A DNA stretch of 64,000 nt from NCBI RefSeq assembly GCF_044142105.1, contig NZ_JBGTYM010000001.1:124001-188000 (forward strand), in the 5' to 3' direction. The stretch's first letter is position 1. Each line of letters begins with the position of its first letter. The notes under the pieces are model-generated. The model saw only the letters and a list, made by a program, of their open reading frames with translations. It had not been told where the DNA came from and did no database searches. Of this stretch, positions 14,271-23,153 are shown one piece after another. A program made the translations under genes and the position numbers. This DNA comes from Pseudogemmobacter sp044142105 (GTDB lineage: Bacteria; Pseudomonadota; Alphaproteobacteria; Rhodobacterales; Rhodobacteraceae).

Positions 14271-16418
14271 TCAGCCCGCCGCCTTGGCCTTGAGCCGCCA
14301 GGCATGAAGCAGGGGTTCGGTGTAGCCCGAGGGCTGTTCGCGTCCCTTGAACACCAGATCGCAGGCGGCCTGGAAGGCGACACCCTGATAGGTTGGCGCC
14401 ATGGGGCGATAGAGCGGGTCGCCGGCATTCTGGCGGTCGACGACCTCGGCCATTTTCTTCAGCGCGGCCATGACCTCGTCGGCGCTGACCACGCCGTGAT
14501 GCAGCCAATTGGCGATATGCTGGGCCGAAATGCGGCAGGTGGCGCGATCTTCCATCAGCCCGACATCGTTGATGTCCGGCACCTTGGAACAGCCGACGCC
14601 CTGATCGATCCAGCGCACGACATAGCCGAGGATGCCCTGGGCGTTGTTCTCGACCTCGCGCGTCACCTGCGCCTTGGGCCAGGCGCGGAAGGCGGCCAGC
14701 GGAATGTCGAGGATGCCGTCGACATGGGCGCGGCGGCCGCCCTTGGCCAGCTTCTTCTGCACGGCGAAGACATCGACCTTGTGGTAATGCAGCGCGTGCA
14801 GCGTGGCGGCGGTGGGCGAGGGCACCCAGGCGCAATTGGCGCCCTGGCGCGGCTGGGCGACCTTTTCATCCAGCATGGCGGCCATCAAGTCGGGCATCGC
14901 CCACATGCCCTTGCCGATCTGCGCCTTGCCCGAAAGGCCGCATTCCAGGCCGATATCGACGTTGAGGTTCTCGTAAGCGGTGATCCAGCCCTTGCGCTTG
15001 ATGAAATCCTTGCGGCTGAACGGCCCGGCCTCCATCGAGGTGTGGATCTCGTCGCCGGTGCGGTCCAGAAATCCGGTATTGATGAAGGCGACGCGCGACT
15101 TGGCGGCGCGGATGCATTCCTTGAGGTTGACCGAGGTGCGGCGTTCCTCGTCCATGATGCCCAACTTGACGGTATTGGCGGGCAGACCGAGCAGGGCCTC
15201 GATCCGGGCCATCGTGGCATCGGCGAAGGCCACCTCTTCCGGCCCATGCATCTTGGGTTTCACGACATAGACTGAACCCTGGTGAGAATTGCGCAGCCCT
15301 TCGGTCTTTTTCAGGTCATGGAGCGCGATGGTGACGGTGACCATGGCATCCATCAGACCCTCGGGGATCTCCGATCCGTCGGGCAGAAGGATCGCCGGGT
15401 TGGTCATCAGATGGCCGACATTGCGGATCCACAGAAGCGCGCGGCCCTTGACGGTCAGCGGCTTGCCCTGCGGGTCAAGATATTCCCGGTCGGGGTTGAG
15501 GCGGCGGGTCAGGGATTTGCCGCCCTTCTGGAAGGTCTCGGTCAGGTCGCCCTTCATCAGGCCGAGCCAATTCTCATAGGCCTGGACCTTGTCCTCGGCA
15601 TCGACGCAGGCGACGGAATCTTCGCAGTCCATGATCGCGGACAGCGCGCTTTCCATCTGCACATCGGCGAGAAGCGCCTGATCGCGGGTGCCGATGAAAT
15701 GGGCGCGGTCGAAGACCAGTTCGACATGAAGGCCGTTGTTGCGCAGAAGGATGGCGTCGGGTGCCTTGGGGTTTCCGCGATAGCCTGCGAATTTCTCGGG
15801 CGAGACGAGGGGCAGGTCGTCGACCAGCAGTGCGCCGTCCTTGACGACATAGCGCCGCACATCGGCATGGGAGGCACCGGCGATGGGGAAGGCTTCGTCC
15901 AGGAAGACGCGGGCGCGGGCGACGACGCGCGCGCCGCGGCCGCGCTCATAGCCGCCCGAGGGCGGGGCAGAGCCCATGGCATCGGTGCCGTAAAGGCAGT
16001 CATAGAGGCTGCCCCAGCGGGCATTGGCGGCGTTGAGCGCGTAGCGGGCATTGGTGATGGGCACGACAAGCTGCGGGCCGGGGACGAGGGCGATTTCAGG
16101 ATCGACATGGGCGGTGTCGATCTGGAAATCCGGGCCTTCGGGCAGGAGATAGCCGATCTCGGTCAGGAAGGCCTTGTAGGCGGCATGGTCATGCGGCTGG
16201 CCGCGCCGGGCGATGTGCCAGGCGTCGATGCGGGCCTGAAGATCGTCGCGCTTCTGCAAGAGGGCGCGGTTCTTCGGCGCGAATTCGGCGGTGAGGGCCG
16301 CAAGGCCGGCCCAGAAGGCGGCCGGGGTGATGCCGGTGCCCGGCAGGGCGCGGTCCTCGATGAAGCTGGCAAGGGGGAGGGCGACCTGGAGGCCGGATTT
16401 TTCGATGCGGGCGGTCAT
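14271..16418 (-). CDS. glcB: Malate synthase G
   Basis: Condenses glyoxylate with acetyl-CoA to malate, serving the glyoxylate shunt or glycolate use. At 715 residues it is the large single-chain G form (E. coli GlcB is 723), not the A form. Recognisable blocks are NARYALNAANARWGSLYDCLYGTDAM, MDCEDSVACVDAEDK, GSVYVVKPKMHGPEEVAFA, KLGIMDEERRTSVNLKECI and the C-terminal YEPLLHAWRL-like YTEPLLHAWRLKAK. The start ATG 16416-16418 has GGGGGAAA about four to five bases upstream. No isocitrate lyase is in the window. The 185-base upstream spacer is AT-richer and contains the short palindrome TTCGCGAA at 16538-16545. Confidence 0.96.
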   Translation of the reverse strand: MTARIEKSGLQVALPLASFIEDRALPGTGITPAAFWAGLAALTAEFAPKNRALLQKRDDLQARIDAWHIARRGQPHDHAAYKAFLTEIGYLLPEGPDFQIDTAHVDPEIALVPGPQLVVPITNARYALNAANARWGSLYDCLYGTDAMGSAPPSGGYERGRGARVVARARVFLDEAFPIAGASHADVRRYVVKDGALLVDDLPLVSPEKFAGYRGNPKAPDAILLRNNGLHVELVFDRAHFIGTRDQALLADVQMESALSAIMDCEDSVACVDAEDKVQAYENWLGLMKGDLTETFQKGGKSLTRRLNPDREYLDPQGKPLTVKGRALLWIRNVGHLMTNPAILLPDGSEIPEGLMDAMVTVTIALHDLKKTEGLRNSHQGSVYVVKPKMHGPEEVAFADATMARIEALLGLPANTVKLGIMDEERRTSVNLKECIRAAKSRVAFINTGFLDRTGDEIHTSMEAGPFSRKDFIKRKGWITAYENLNVDIGLECGLSGKAQIGKGMWAMPDLMAAMLDEKVAQPRQGANCAWVPSPTAATLHALHYHKVDVFAVQKKLAKGGRRAHVDGILDIPLAAFRAWPKAQVTREVENNAQGILGYVVRWIDQGVGCSKVPDINDVGLMEDRATCRISAQHIANWLHHGVVSADEVMAALKKMAEVVDRQNAGDPLYRPMAPTYQGVAFQAACDLVFKGREQPSGYTEPLLHAWRLKAKAAG

Positions 16419-16603
16419 GCGCTTTCCCCCAAATGGTCTTCTGTATGCCTTGGCACACATTAGGCCCGCAGGCGGGGCAGCGGCAAGCGTTGCGGGCGCA
16501 TGACTTTCATGAAGAACCGTCAAACACTTTTCTTGGTTTCGCGAAGATTGCATTACTTTGCTGATCGGCTAAGTTTTTGCTTGCGGGTCTGGAGGCGAGG
16601 TGA

Positions 16604-16963
16604 TTGGTTAGCCGCATGGCTAAACATGATCCCGACCTTTCCCTGCTGTTCCAGGCGCTGTCCGATCCGACGCGGCGTGCGATTCTTGCCCAGCTTGCCC
16701 AGGGCCCCATGGCGGTAAGCGCGCTTGCCCGCCCCACGGGGCTGCGCCTGCCTACGGTGATGCGGCATCTCGAGGTTCTGGAGGCGGCGGGGCTGATCTG
16801 GACCAGTAAGGACGGCAGGGTGCGGTCCTGCGCGCTGGTGCCGCAGGCCCTGGTGCCGGTGCGGAACTGGCTGGAAGAGCAGCGCGTTCTCTGGGAGGGG
16901 CGGCTGGACCGGCTGGAGGATTATGTGATGCAGCTGATGAAGGAACGGGGTGATGAAGATTGA
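16604..16963 (+). CDS. ArsR-family winged-helix regulator
   Basis: A 119-residue DNA-binding regulator: FQALSDPTRRAILAQLAQGPMAVSALARPTGLRLPTVMRHLEVLEAAGLI is a complete ArsR helix-turn-helix. It has a single Cys (RSCAL) and none of the paired cysteines of metal sensors, as in the ArsR group that is paired with SRPBCC (AHSA1) genes. The start is TTG at 16604, eight bases after GGAGG (16591-16595); ATG at 16616 is the alternative. It overlaps the next gene by 11 bases and heads an apparent operon with three SRPBCC genes, whose ligand it may share. A candidate promoter is TTGCAT (16548) with TAAGTT (16570). Confidence 0.9.
   Translation: MVSRMAKHDPDLSLLFQALSDPTRRAILAQLAQGPMAVSALARPTGLRLPTVMRHLEVLEAAGLIWTSKDGRVRSCALVPQALVPVRNWLEEQRVLWEGRLDRLEDYVMQLMKERGDED
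16608..16623. promoter_or_regulatory. Candidate ArsR operator palindrome
   Basis: TTAGCC-GCAT-GGCTAA is a perfect 6-4-6 inverted repeat at the very start of the arsR-type gene. Its size suits a dimeric winged-helix repressor, so autoregulation is plausible, but its position at or inside the coding start is unusual. Confidence 0.3.
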
Positions 16964-17435
16964 TCCTGAGCGGGACATCCTGATGTCGCGGCTGCTGCCC
17001 GCGCCACCCGCCTTGGTCTGGCGCTGCTGGACCGAGCCCGGGCTTTTCGCCGAATGGTACCTGCCGAAGCCCTGGCAAGCGCGCGATCTGGTGCTTGAGG
17101 CCTGGCCGGGCGGGCGCTTTGCGATGACGGCGACGGGGCCCGAGGGACAGTCCTTTCCGGTCACCGGCAGTTTCCTGGTGGCCGAGCCGGCGCGGCGGCT
17201 GGTCTTCACTGATCTCATGGACGGCGATTTCGCGCCGTTCGACCTGCCCGACACCTCGCTTGGCCCTTCGTTCACGGCGGTGGTGACGCTGGCGCCCGAA
17301 GGGGCGGGAACGCGCCAGATCTCGGTCGCGCGGCACCGCTCGGCCCGGGATTGCGACGAGAACCGCGCCTCGGGCTTCGAGGCGGGCTGGCAGCTGACGG
17401 CAGAACAACTTGCGGCGCTGGTGGCGCGGCTGTGA
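16953..17435 (+). CDS. SRPBCC/AHSA1 (START-like) domain protein 1
   Basis: 160 residues with the Activator-of-Hsp90-homologue layout: MSRLLPAPPALVWRCWTEPGLFAEWYLP at the N-terminus, then EAWPGGRFAMTATGPEG, LVFTDLM and SVARHRSARDCDENRASGFEAGW near the C-terminal helix. These domains form a helix-grip fold around a hydrophobic pocket; the ligand is unknown. It overlaps the end of the ArsR gene, so both are translated together. The C-terminal part aligns by eye with the next gene (VAVARHRTAETAESHKAMGFYEGW), so the two are paralogues. Confidence 0.9.
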   Translation: MKIDPERDILMSRLLPAPPALVWRCWTEPGLFAEWYLPKPWQARDLVLEAWPGGRFAMTATGPEGQSFPVTGSFLVAEPARRLVFTDLMDGDFAPFDLPDTSLGPSFTAVVTLAPEGAGTRQISVARHRSARDCDENRASGFEAGWQLTAEQLAALVARL

Positions 17436-17463
17436 CGGATAACTTCATTGAAGGAATGGAAGA

Positions 17464-17979
17464 ATGACCGAAGCGACCCAAGGCGCTGCCGCGATTCCGG
17501 CGTGGCTGACCGATTACGACCCGACTCTGGACCTGATCCTGGAGCGCGAGATCGAGGCCCCGCGCGAGATACTGTATATGTGCTGGACCACGCCGGAGCA
17601 TCTGGTCCACTGGTTCGTGCCCAAGCCGCATCGGGTGACCGAATGCCATCTGGATGTTCGCCCCGGCGGGGCCTGCAACACCACGTTCGAGGTGGAGGGC
17701 AATCTGATGGAGAATAACGGCGTCTATCTGGAAGTCGTGCCGAACGAGCGGCTTGTCTTCACCGATGCCTATACCGAAGGATGGAAGCCCAAGCCCGATC
17801 CCTTCATGACCGCGATCCTGACCTTCGAGGATCTGGGCAATGGCCGCACCCGCTATGTCGCCGTGGCGCGGCACCGCACGGCGGAAACCGCCGAGAGCCA
17901 CAAGGCGATGGGCTTTTACGAAGGCTGGGGCACGGTGGTGACGCAGCTTGAAGAATATGCGCAGGGGCTGATGAAATGA
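17464..17979 (+). CDS. SRPBCC/AHSA1 (START-like) domain protein 2
   Basis: 171 residues, second of three tandem paralogues. EREIEAPREILYMCWTTPEHLVHWFVPKPHRV, LDVRPGGACNTTFEVEG and VARHRTAETAESHKAMGFYEGWGTVVTQLEEY are the family blocks. The start ATG has GGAATGGAAG upstream and lies 28 bases after the first copy. Its stop overlaps the third copy (ATGA). The function is unknown; the tandem arrangement with one ArsR regulator suggests a shared small hydrophobic ligand. Confidence 0.9.
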   Translation: MTEATQGAAAIPAWLTDYDPTLDLILEREIEAPREILYMCWTTPEHLVHWFVPKPHRVTECHLDVRPGGACNTTFEVEGNLMENNGVYLEVVPNERLVFTDAYTEGWKPKPDPFMTAILTFEDLGNGRTRYVAVARHRTAETAESHKAMGFYEGWGTVVTQLEEYAQGLMK

Positions 17980-18437
17980 GCCGCACCCAGGACATGTCGG
18001 ACCGCACGATGCTTTTGGAGCGGGTGATCCGGGCGCCGGTCTCGGTGGTCTGGGGGGCCTGGATGAACCCCAAGACCCTGCCGCAATGGTGGGGGCCGGA
18101 CGGGTTTTCCTGCCGGACAAGCCGGATCGACCTGCGAGAAGGCGGCGAATGGGTTTTCGACATGATCGGTCCGGATGGAACGGTCTTCCCCAATCACCAC
18201 AAATACGGCGTGGTGCGGGCCGAGCACCGGCTGGAATACACGCTGCACTGGGGTGAGAATGGCCCCAAACATGCCGATGCCTGGGCCACGTTCGAGCCGG
18301 TGCCGGAGGGGACGAAAGTGACGCTGGGCATGGTCTTCGTGACAGCCAAGGAATATGAGGAAGCCAAGGGCTTTGGCGCGGTGGAACTGGGCTATCAGAC
18401 GCTGGGCAAGCTGGCGCGGTTCGTGGGAGCGGACTAG
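17976..18437 (+). CDS. SRPBCC/AHSA1 (START-like) domain protein 3
   Basis: 153 residues, third paralogue, more divergent: LERVIRAPVSVVWGAWMNPKTLPQWWGPDGFSC, LREGGEWVFDMIGPDG and AKEYEEAKGFGAVELGYQTLGKLARFV. The QWWGP block is the more common form in AHSA1 proteins. The start overlaps the stop of copy 2 by four bases. The next gene, an MFS transporter, begins 104 bases later with its own ribosome site and may or may not be in the same transcript. Confidence 0.9.
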   Translation: MSRTQDMSDRTMLLERVIRAPVSVVWGAWMNPKTLPQWWGPDGFSCRTSRIDLREGGEWVFDMIGPDGTVFPNHHKYGVVRAEHRLEYTLHWGENGPKHADAWATFEPVPEGTKVTLGMVFVTAKEYEEAKGFGAVELGYQTLGKLARFVGAD

Positions 18438-18541
18438 TGGGCGCGGATTAGCCGCCGCGTCTTCTCCTCCGGCGGGCCGGTTCCCGCTTCTGAGCCGCCT
18501 GGTCCGGCCGGCGCGCGTCGTTCCGCGTGGAGGTTGTGAAG

Positions 18542-19747
18542 ATGGCAGGGCGGGGCGGCTGGCGCGGGCTTCCAGCGGGGATCTGGGCCTTGGGCTTCGT
18601 GTCCATGCTGATGGATGTCTCGTCCGAGATGATCCATGCCCTTCTGCCCGCCTATCTGACGCTGGGCCTTGGCGCCAGCGCATTGGCCGTGGGGGTGATC
18701 GAGGGCATTGCCGAGGCGACGGCGGCGATCACCAAGGTGTTTTCCGGCGCGCTGTCTGATTGGCTGGGGCGGAGGAAGGGGCTGGCGGCGCTGGGCTATG
18801 GCCTTGCGGCCCTGACCAAGCCGGTGTTTCCGCTCGCCCCGTCGCTGGGTTGGGTCGTGGCGGCGCGGTTCGTGGACCGGGTGGGCAAGGGCATTCGCGG
18901 CGCGCCGCGCGATGCGCTTGTCGCTGATCTGGCGCCCGACGGACGGCGGGGCACGGCGTTCGGCCTGCGGCAATCGCTGGATACGGTCGGGGCCTTTCTG
19001 GGGCCGCTCGTGGCGATCGGGCTGATGTGGGTCTTCGCCAATGACTTCCGGTCGGTCTTCTGGGTGGCGGTGATCCCGGCCCTGCTGTCCTTCGCGCTGA
19101 TCCTTTTCGCCGTGTCCGAGCCGCCGCGCCCGGCGGGCCGCCGCAGGGTGCGCAACCCCTTGGCGCGGGCAGAGCTGGGGCTTCTGGGCGGGCGCTATTG
19201 GCTGGTCGTGCTGGTGGCGTCCCTGTTCACGCTGGCGCGGTTTTCCGAGGCGTTCCTCATCCTGCGGGCGCAAGAGGCGGGGCTGGCGCTGATGCTGCTG
19301 CCCTTGGTGCTGGTGGCGATGAACATCGCCTATGCGCTGACCGCCTGGCCGGTGGGCGTGGTGTCGGACCGGGGCGGCAAGGTGGCGCTGCTGGCGTTGG
19401 GGCTGGGGCTTCTGGTGCTGGCGGACCTTGTGCTGGCCTTTGCCGGGGGGCTGTGGGGGCTGGCCTTGGGCGTGGTGATCTGGGGGCTGCATATGGGGTT
19501 CACCCAGGGCCTTTTGGCCGCGCTGGTGGCCGAAAGTGTGCCCGCCGAGCTGCGCGGCACCGCCTTTGGCCTGTACAATCTGGTGACCGGAGTGGCGCTT
19601 CTGCTGGCCAGCGTGATCGCGGGGGCGCTGTGGCAGGCCTATGGCGCGCAGGCCACCTTTGTGGCGGGGGCGGGTTTTGCCTCGGCCTCGGCGCTGGGCC
19701 TGCCTGCGCTGGCGCGGCGGCTGGGCGGGGCGCGGCCCGCCGCGTGA
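18542..19747 (+). CDS. Major facilitator superfamily transporter
   Basis: 401 residues, about 12 membrane helices. The MFS loop 2-3 motif reads GALSDWLGRRKGLAALGY, and RFVDRVGKGIRGAPRDALVADLAP is a second conserved block of a bacterial MFS group usually annotated only as putative transporters. LRGTAFGLYNLVTGVALLLAS near the C-terminus repeats this pattern. The substrate is unknown; an exporter role linked to the SRPBCC operon is only inference. The start ATG 18542 has GGAGG eight bases upstream; a GTG at 18527 is in frame but poorer. Confidence 0.9.
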   Translation: MAGRGGWRGLPAGIWALGFVSMLMDVSSEMIHALLPAYLTLGLGASALAVGVIEGIAEATAAITKVFSGALSDWLGRRKGLAALGYGLAALTKPVFPLAPSLGWVVAARFVDRVGKGIRGAPRDALVADLAPDGRRGTAFGLRQSLDTVGAFLGPLVAIGLMWVFANDFRSVFWVAVIPALLSFALILFAVSEPPRPAGRRRVRNPLARAELGLLGGRYWLVVLVASLFTLARFSEAFLILRAQEAGLALMLLPLVLVAMNIAYALTAWPVGVVSDRGGKVALLALGLGLLVLADLVLAFAGGLWGLALGVVIWGLHMGFTQGLLAALVAESVPAELRGTAFGLYNLVTGVALLLASVIAGALWQAYGAQATFVAGAGFASASALGLPALARRLGGARPAA

Positions 19748-19809
19748 GCGCCCCCTTGCGCCTGCGCCCCATGGGCCTAGCCTGCCGGGGAACCTTGCCG
19801 GAGCCTGTC

Positions 19810-22371
19810 ATGTCCGATCCCCGCACCGTCTATCTGGCCGATTACCGGCCTTTCTCGCATATCGTCGACCGGGTGGAGTTGAGCTTCCGGCTGGATCCGC
19901 GCGCAACACGGGTGGCGGCGCGGCTGCATCTGCGGCCGAATCCCGAGGCGCGGGGCCGGCATCACCTGTGGCTGGATGGCGAGGAATTGCGGCTGGTCTC
20001 GGTGCGGCTGGACGGCGCGCTTCTGGACCTGACGCCCGAGGAGAACGGCCTGTCGATCCCGGCGGAACTGCTGCCCGAGGCGCCTTTCGTGCTGGAGACC
20101 CTGGTCGAGATTTCGCCCGAGGCGAATACAGCGCTGGAAGGCCTGTATATGTCGAGGGGCATGTATTGCACGCAATGCGAGGCGCAGGGGTTTCGCAAGA
20201 TCACCTATTACCCCGACCGGCCCGATGTGATGGCGCCGTTCAAGGTGCGGATCGAGTCGGACCTGCCGGTCCTGCTTTCGAACGGCAATCCGGTCGCCAC
20301 CGGCGAGGGCTGGGCGGAATGGGACGATCCCTGGCCGAAGCCCGCCTATCTGTTCGCGCTGGTCGCGGGCGATCTGGTGGCGCATCACGCGCCTTTCACC
20401 ACCGCCTCGGGGCGGGCGGTCGATCTGGGCATCTGGGTGCGGCCCGGCGACCAGGACCGCTGCGCCTATGCGATGGACAGCCTGATCCGCTCGATGCGCT
20501 GGGACGAAGAGGTCTATGGCCGGGAATATGATCTGGACGTGTTCAACATCGTCGCGGTCGATGATTTCAACATGGGCGCGATGGAGAACAAGGGGCTGAA
20601 CATCTTCAACTCGAGATATGTCCTGGCCAGCCCCGAAACCGCGACGGACGAGGATTTCGCCCGGATCGAAGCGATCATCGCGCATGAATATTTCCACAAC
20701 TGGACCGGCAACCGCATCACCTGCCGCGACTGGTTCCAGCTGTGCCTGAAGGAAGGGCTGACGGTTTTCCGCGACCAGCAGTTTTCCGGCGACATGCGGT
20801 CGGCGGCGGTAAAGCGGATCGAGGATGTGCTGACCTTGCGGGCGCGGCAGTTCCGCGAGGATCAAGGGCCGCTTGCGCACCCCGTCCGGCCGGAGAGCTT
20901 CGTCGAGATCAACAATTTCTACACGGCGACGGTCTACGAAAAGGGCGCCGAGGTGATCGGCATGCTCAAGCGCCTTGTCGGTGATGACGGCTATGCCCGC
21001 GCGCTGGATCTGTATTTCGCCCGCCATGACGGGCAGGCGGCGACGATCGAGGACTGGCTCAAGGTCTTCGAGGATGCGACCGGGCGCGATCTGGCGCAGT
21101 TCAAGCGCTGGTATTCCCAGGCCGGGACGCCGCGGCTGAAGGTCAGCGACGACTGGGCGGATGGCACCTATACGCTGCATCTGGAACAGGTGAACCCGCC
21201 GACGCCGGGGCAGGACCACAAGGACCCCAAGGTCATTCCTGTAGCGGTGGGGCTGTTGAACCCCAATGGCGACGAGGTGGTGCCGACCACGGTGCTGGAA
21301 CTGACAGAGGCGAAGCAGAGCTTCCGCTTCGAGGGGCTGGCGGCAAAGCCGGTGCCGTCGATCCTGCGCGGCTTTTCGGCGCCGGTGGTGCTGGAGCGCG
21401 AGGTCGGCGCCGGGGAACGGGCCTTCCTGCTGGCCCATGACACTGATCCGTTCAACAAATGGGAGGCGGGGCGCGCGCTGGCCAAGGATGTGCTGGGGCG
21501 GATGGTGCGTGACGGGGGTGAGCCGGGATCGGACTGGCTGGAGGCCCTGGCGCAGGTGGCCTTCGACGAAAGCCTTGACCCGGCTTTCCGGGCGCTGGCG
21601 CTGCGGCTGCCCTCGGATGACGATATGGCGCAAACCTTGCAGGGCGCGGGCATGGTGCCCGATCCCGACGCGATCTGGGCGGTGCGGCGGCGGGCGGGCG
21701 AGGCGCTGGCGCGGCGGCTGGCGCCGGGCCTGCCTGGGCTGATGGACCGTCTGGCGGACAAGGGGCCCTTCACCCCCGATGCGAAGGCGGCGGGGCGGCG
21801 GGCCCTGCGGGTCGTGGCCTTGCAGATCCTGTCGAAGCTCGATGGCGGCGCGGCGGCCAGGCAGGTCTTTGCCGCGGCCAACAACATGACCGAGGAAGTG
21901 GGCGCGCTGGCCGCGCTGCTGGACATCGGGCAAGGCGAGGCGGAGGTCGCGCGCTTCGCCGGGCGCTGGGCGGGCGATGCCAATGTGATGGACAAATGGT
22001 TCGCGTTGCAGATCGCGCTGGCCACGCCCGACTGGGCGGCGGCAGTGACCGAACGGCTGACATCGCATCCGGCCTTTGACTGGAAGAACCCCAACCGCTT
22101 CCGCGCCGTGATCGGGGCCTTGTCAGGCAATCACGCCGGTTTCCATGCCGCGTCGGGCGCGGGCTACCGGCTGGTGGCGGACTGGCTGATCAAGCTTGAT
22201 CCCCTGAACCCGCAGACCGCGGCGCGGATGTCGACGGCGTTCGAGACCTGGCCGCGCTATGACGCCGGGCGGCAGGCGCGGGTGAAGGGCGAATTGCAGC
22301 GCATCCTCGGCACGCCCGGCCTGTCGCGCGACCTGTCGGAGATGGCAGGGCGGATGCTGGCGGCGGGCTGA
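19810..22371 (+). CDS. pepN: Aminopeptidase N (M1 family)
   Basis: Zinc aminopeptidase that removes N-terminal residues during the last steps of protein breakdown. It has 853 residues. GAMEN, the exopeptidase motif, is at 256-260; the zinc site is H292-E293-x2-H296 in HEYFHNW with E315 in KEGLTVF (H-E-x2-H-x18-E). The C-terminal DUF3458-type helical domains (NPPTPGQDHKDPKVIPVAVGLL..., FNKWEAGRALA) show that it is the E. coli PepN type. The start ATG 19810 gives the usual SDPRTVYLADY N-terminus. There is no close operon partner. Confidence 0.97.
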   Translation: MSDPRTVYLADYRPFSHIVDRVELSFRLDPRATRVAARLHLRPNPEARGRHHLWLDGEELRLVSVRLDGALLDLTPEENGLSIPAELLPEAPFVLETLVEISPEANTALEGLYMSRGMYCTQCEAQGFRKITYYPDRPDVMAPFKVRIESDLPVLLSNGNPVATGEGWAEWDDPWPKPAYLFALVAGDLVAHHAPFTTASGRAVDLGIWVRPGDQDRCAYAMDSLIRSMRWDEEVYGREYDLDVFNIVAVDDFNMGAMENKGLNIFNSRYVLASPETATDEDFARIEAIIAHEYFHNWTGNRITCRDWFQLCLKEGLTVFRDQQFSGDMRSAAVKRIEDVLTLRARQFREDQGPLAHPVRPESFVEINNFYTATVYEKGAEVIGMLKRLVGDDGYARALDLYFARHDGQAATIEDWLKVFEDATGRDLAQFKRWYSQAGTPRLKVSDDWADGTYTLHLEQVNPPTPGQDHKDPKVIPVAVGLLNPNGDEVVPTTVLELTEAKQSFRFEGLAAKPVPSILRGFSAPVVLEREVGAGERAFLLAHDTDPFNKWEAGRALAKDVLGRMVRDGGEPGSDWLEALAQVAFDESLDPAFRALALRLPSDDDMAQTLQGAGMVPDPDAIWAVRRRAGEALARRLAPGLPGLMDRLADKGPFTPDAKAAGRRALRVVALQILSKLDGGAAARQVFAAANNMTEEVGALAALLDIGQGEAEVARFAGRWAGDANVMDKWFALQIALATPDWAAAVTERLTSHPAFDWKNPNRFRAVIGALSGNHAGFHAASGAGYRLVADWLIKLDPLNPQTAARMSTAFETWPRYDAGRQARVKGELQRILGTPGLSRDLSEMAGRMLAAG

Positions 22372-22383
22372 GGCGCAAGCGGA

Positions 22384-22410
22384 CCGCCGGTTTTCGACGA
22401 GAACCGGCGG
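22384..22410. terminator. Stem-loop after pepN
   Basis: CCGCCGGTT pairs with AACCGGCGG (22384-22392 and 22402-22410), extended inward by three more pairs including one G-T. It sits between convergent pepN and the transglycosylase gene. There is no T-run, so it may act on both strands with low efficiency. Confidence 0.45.
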
Positions 22411-22450
22411 AGGCGGCGCGGTGCCTGTGGCGCGAAGCGCAGGCTCGTGC

Positions 22451-23092
22451 TCAGCCGGCCTGACAATAGGGCTGCGACGAGGTCCATTTCGCCATTTCGG
22501 CGCGTTTGCCGCTGGCGCGGAAGGGCGCCCAGTCGCGTCCCAGGCCGTGCTTGCCATTGCCGGCGACCAGACCGTCACGGGCGACATCCTGCGACAGGAT
22601 GGCCACGGCGCAGGTCAGGTTGGCCGAACCGTCCTTGAGCGCGCCTGCCGAGCTTGCGTCGCAATCATGGCCGCGCGCCGTGCCGGGGGCGATCTGCAAG
22701 AGGCCGATCCAGCGCCCGCCGCCGCCCGAGGCGCGCGGGTTCCAGGTGCTTTCATGCTTGGCCAGCGCTGACATCAGCCCGACCCAGAAGGCGCGGCGTT
22801 CGTTGAGCGAGGCGTCTTTATAGCCGGGGCACCAGGCGGTGATGTCGCGCGGCACGCGGTTCGCCAGCACGTCATCCTCGGCGGCCACGGCAACCAGCGC
22901 GGAGCTGGTCCAGTGTGTCGCCTCGGGCCGGTGGTCCCAGCGCATCGGCGGCGGCGTGAGGAAATTCAGCGCATCCGACTGCATGTCAGGCGCGACGCAG
23001 CCTGCCATGACGGGCAGGGCGGCCAGGGTGGCGAGACGACGGAGGCGGGGCACGAGCCGAGGGCTCATCCGCGAATTCCGTCGCATTTTCAT
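22451..23092 (-). CDS. Lytic transglycosylase-like lipoprotein (SLT domain)
   Basis: 213 residues. The N-terminus MKMRRNSRMSPRLVPRLRRL...LAALPVMAGC has a basic region, hydrophobic core and lipobox VMAGC, so it is likely anchored in the envelope. The mature part carries an SLT/lysozyme-like core: LMSALAKHESTWNPRASGGGGRWIGLLQIAPGTA, in which the Glu of KHES is the likely catalytic acid and GLLQI is the substrate-binding block. It should cleave peptidoglycan glycan strands. The start ATG 23090-23092 has AAAAGG seven to eight bases upstream; ATG 23068 is possible. Confidence 0.82.
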   Translation of the reverse strand: MKMRRNSRMSPRLVPRLRRLATLAALPVMAGCVAPDMQSDALNFLTPPPMRWDHRPEATHWTSSALVAVAAEDDVLANRVPRDITAWCPGYKDASLNERRAFWVGLMSALAKHESTWNPRASGGGGRWIGLLQIAPGTARGHDCDASSAGALKDGSANLTCAVAILSQDVARDGLVAGNGKHGLGRDWAPFRASGKRAEMAKWTSSQPYCQAG

Positions 23093-23153
23093 CAATTCGC
23101 CTTTTTTCGAGAGCATCGAAGAGCCTCAGCAGTCCAGAAATCTTGCAACAGCC

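Noticed and set aside
19777..22068. Long open frame of about 760 codons on the minus strand across pepN
   Set aside because: It lies opposite a complete, motif-perfect pepN. Third-position GC keeps antisense frames open in this genome, and the translation has no recognisable domain.
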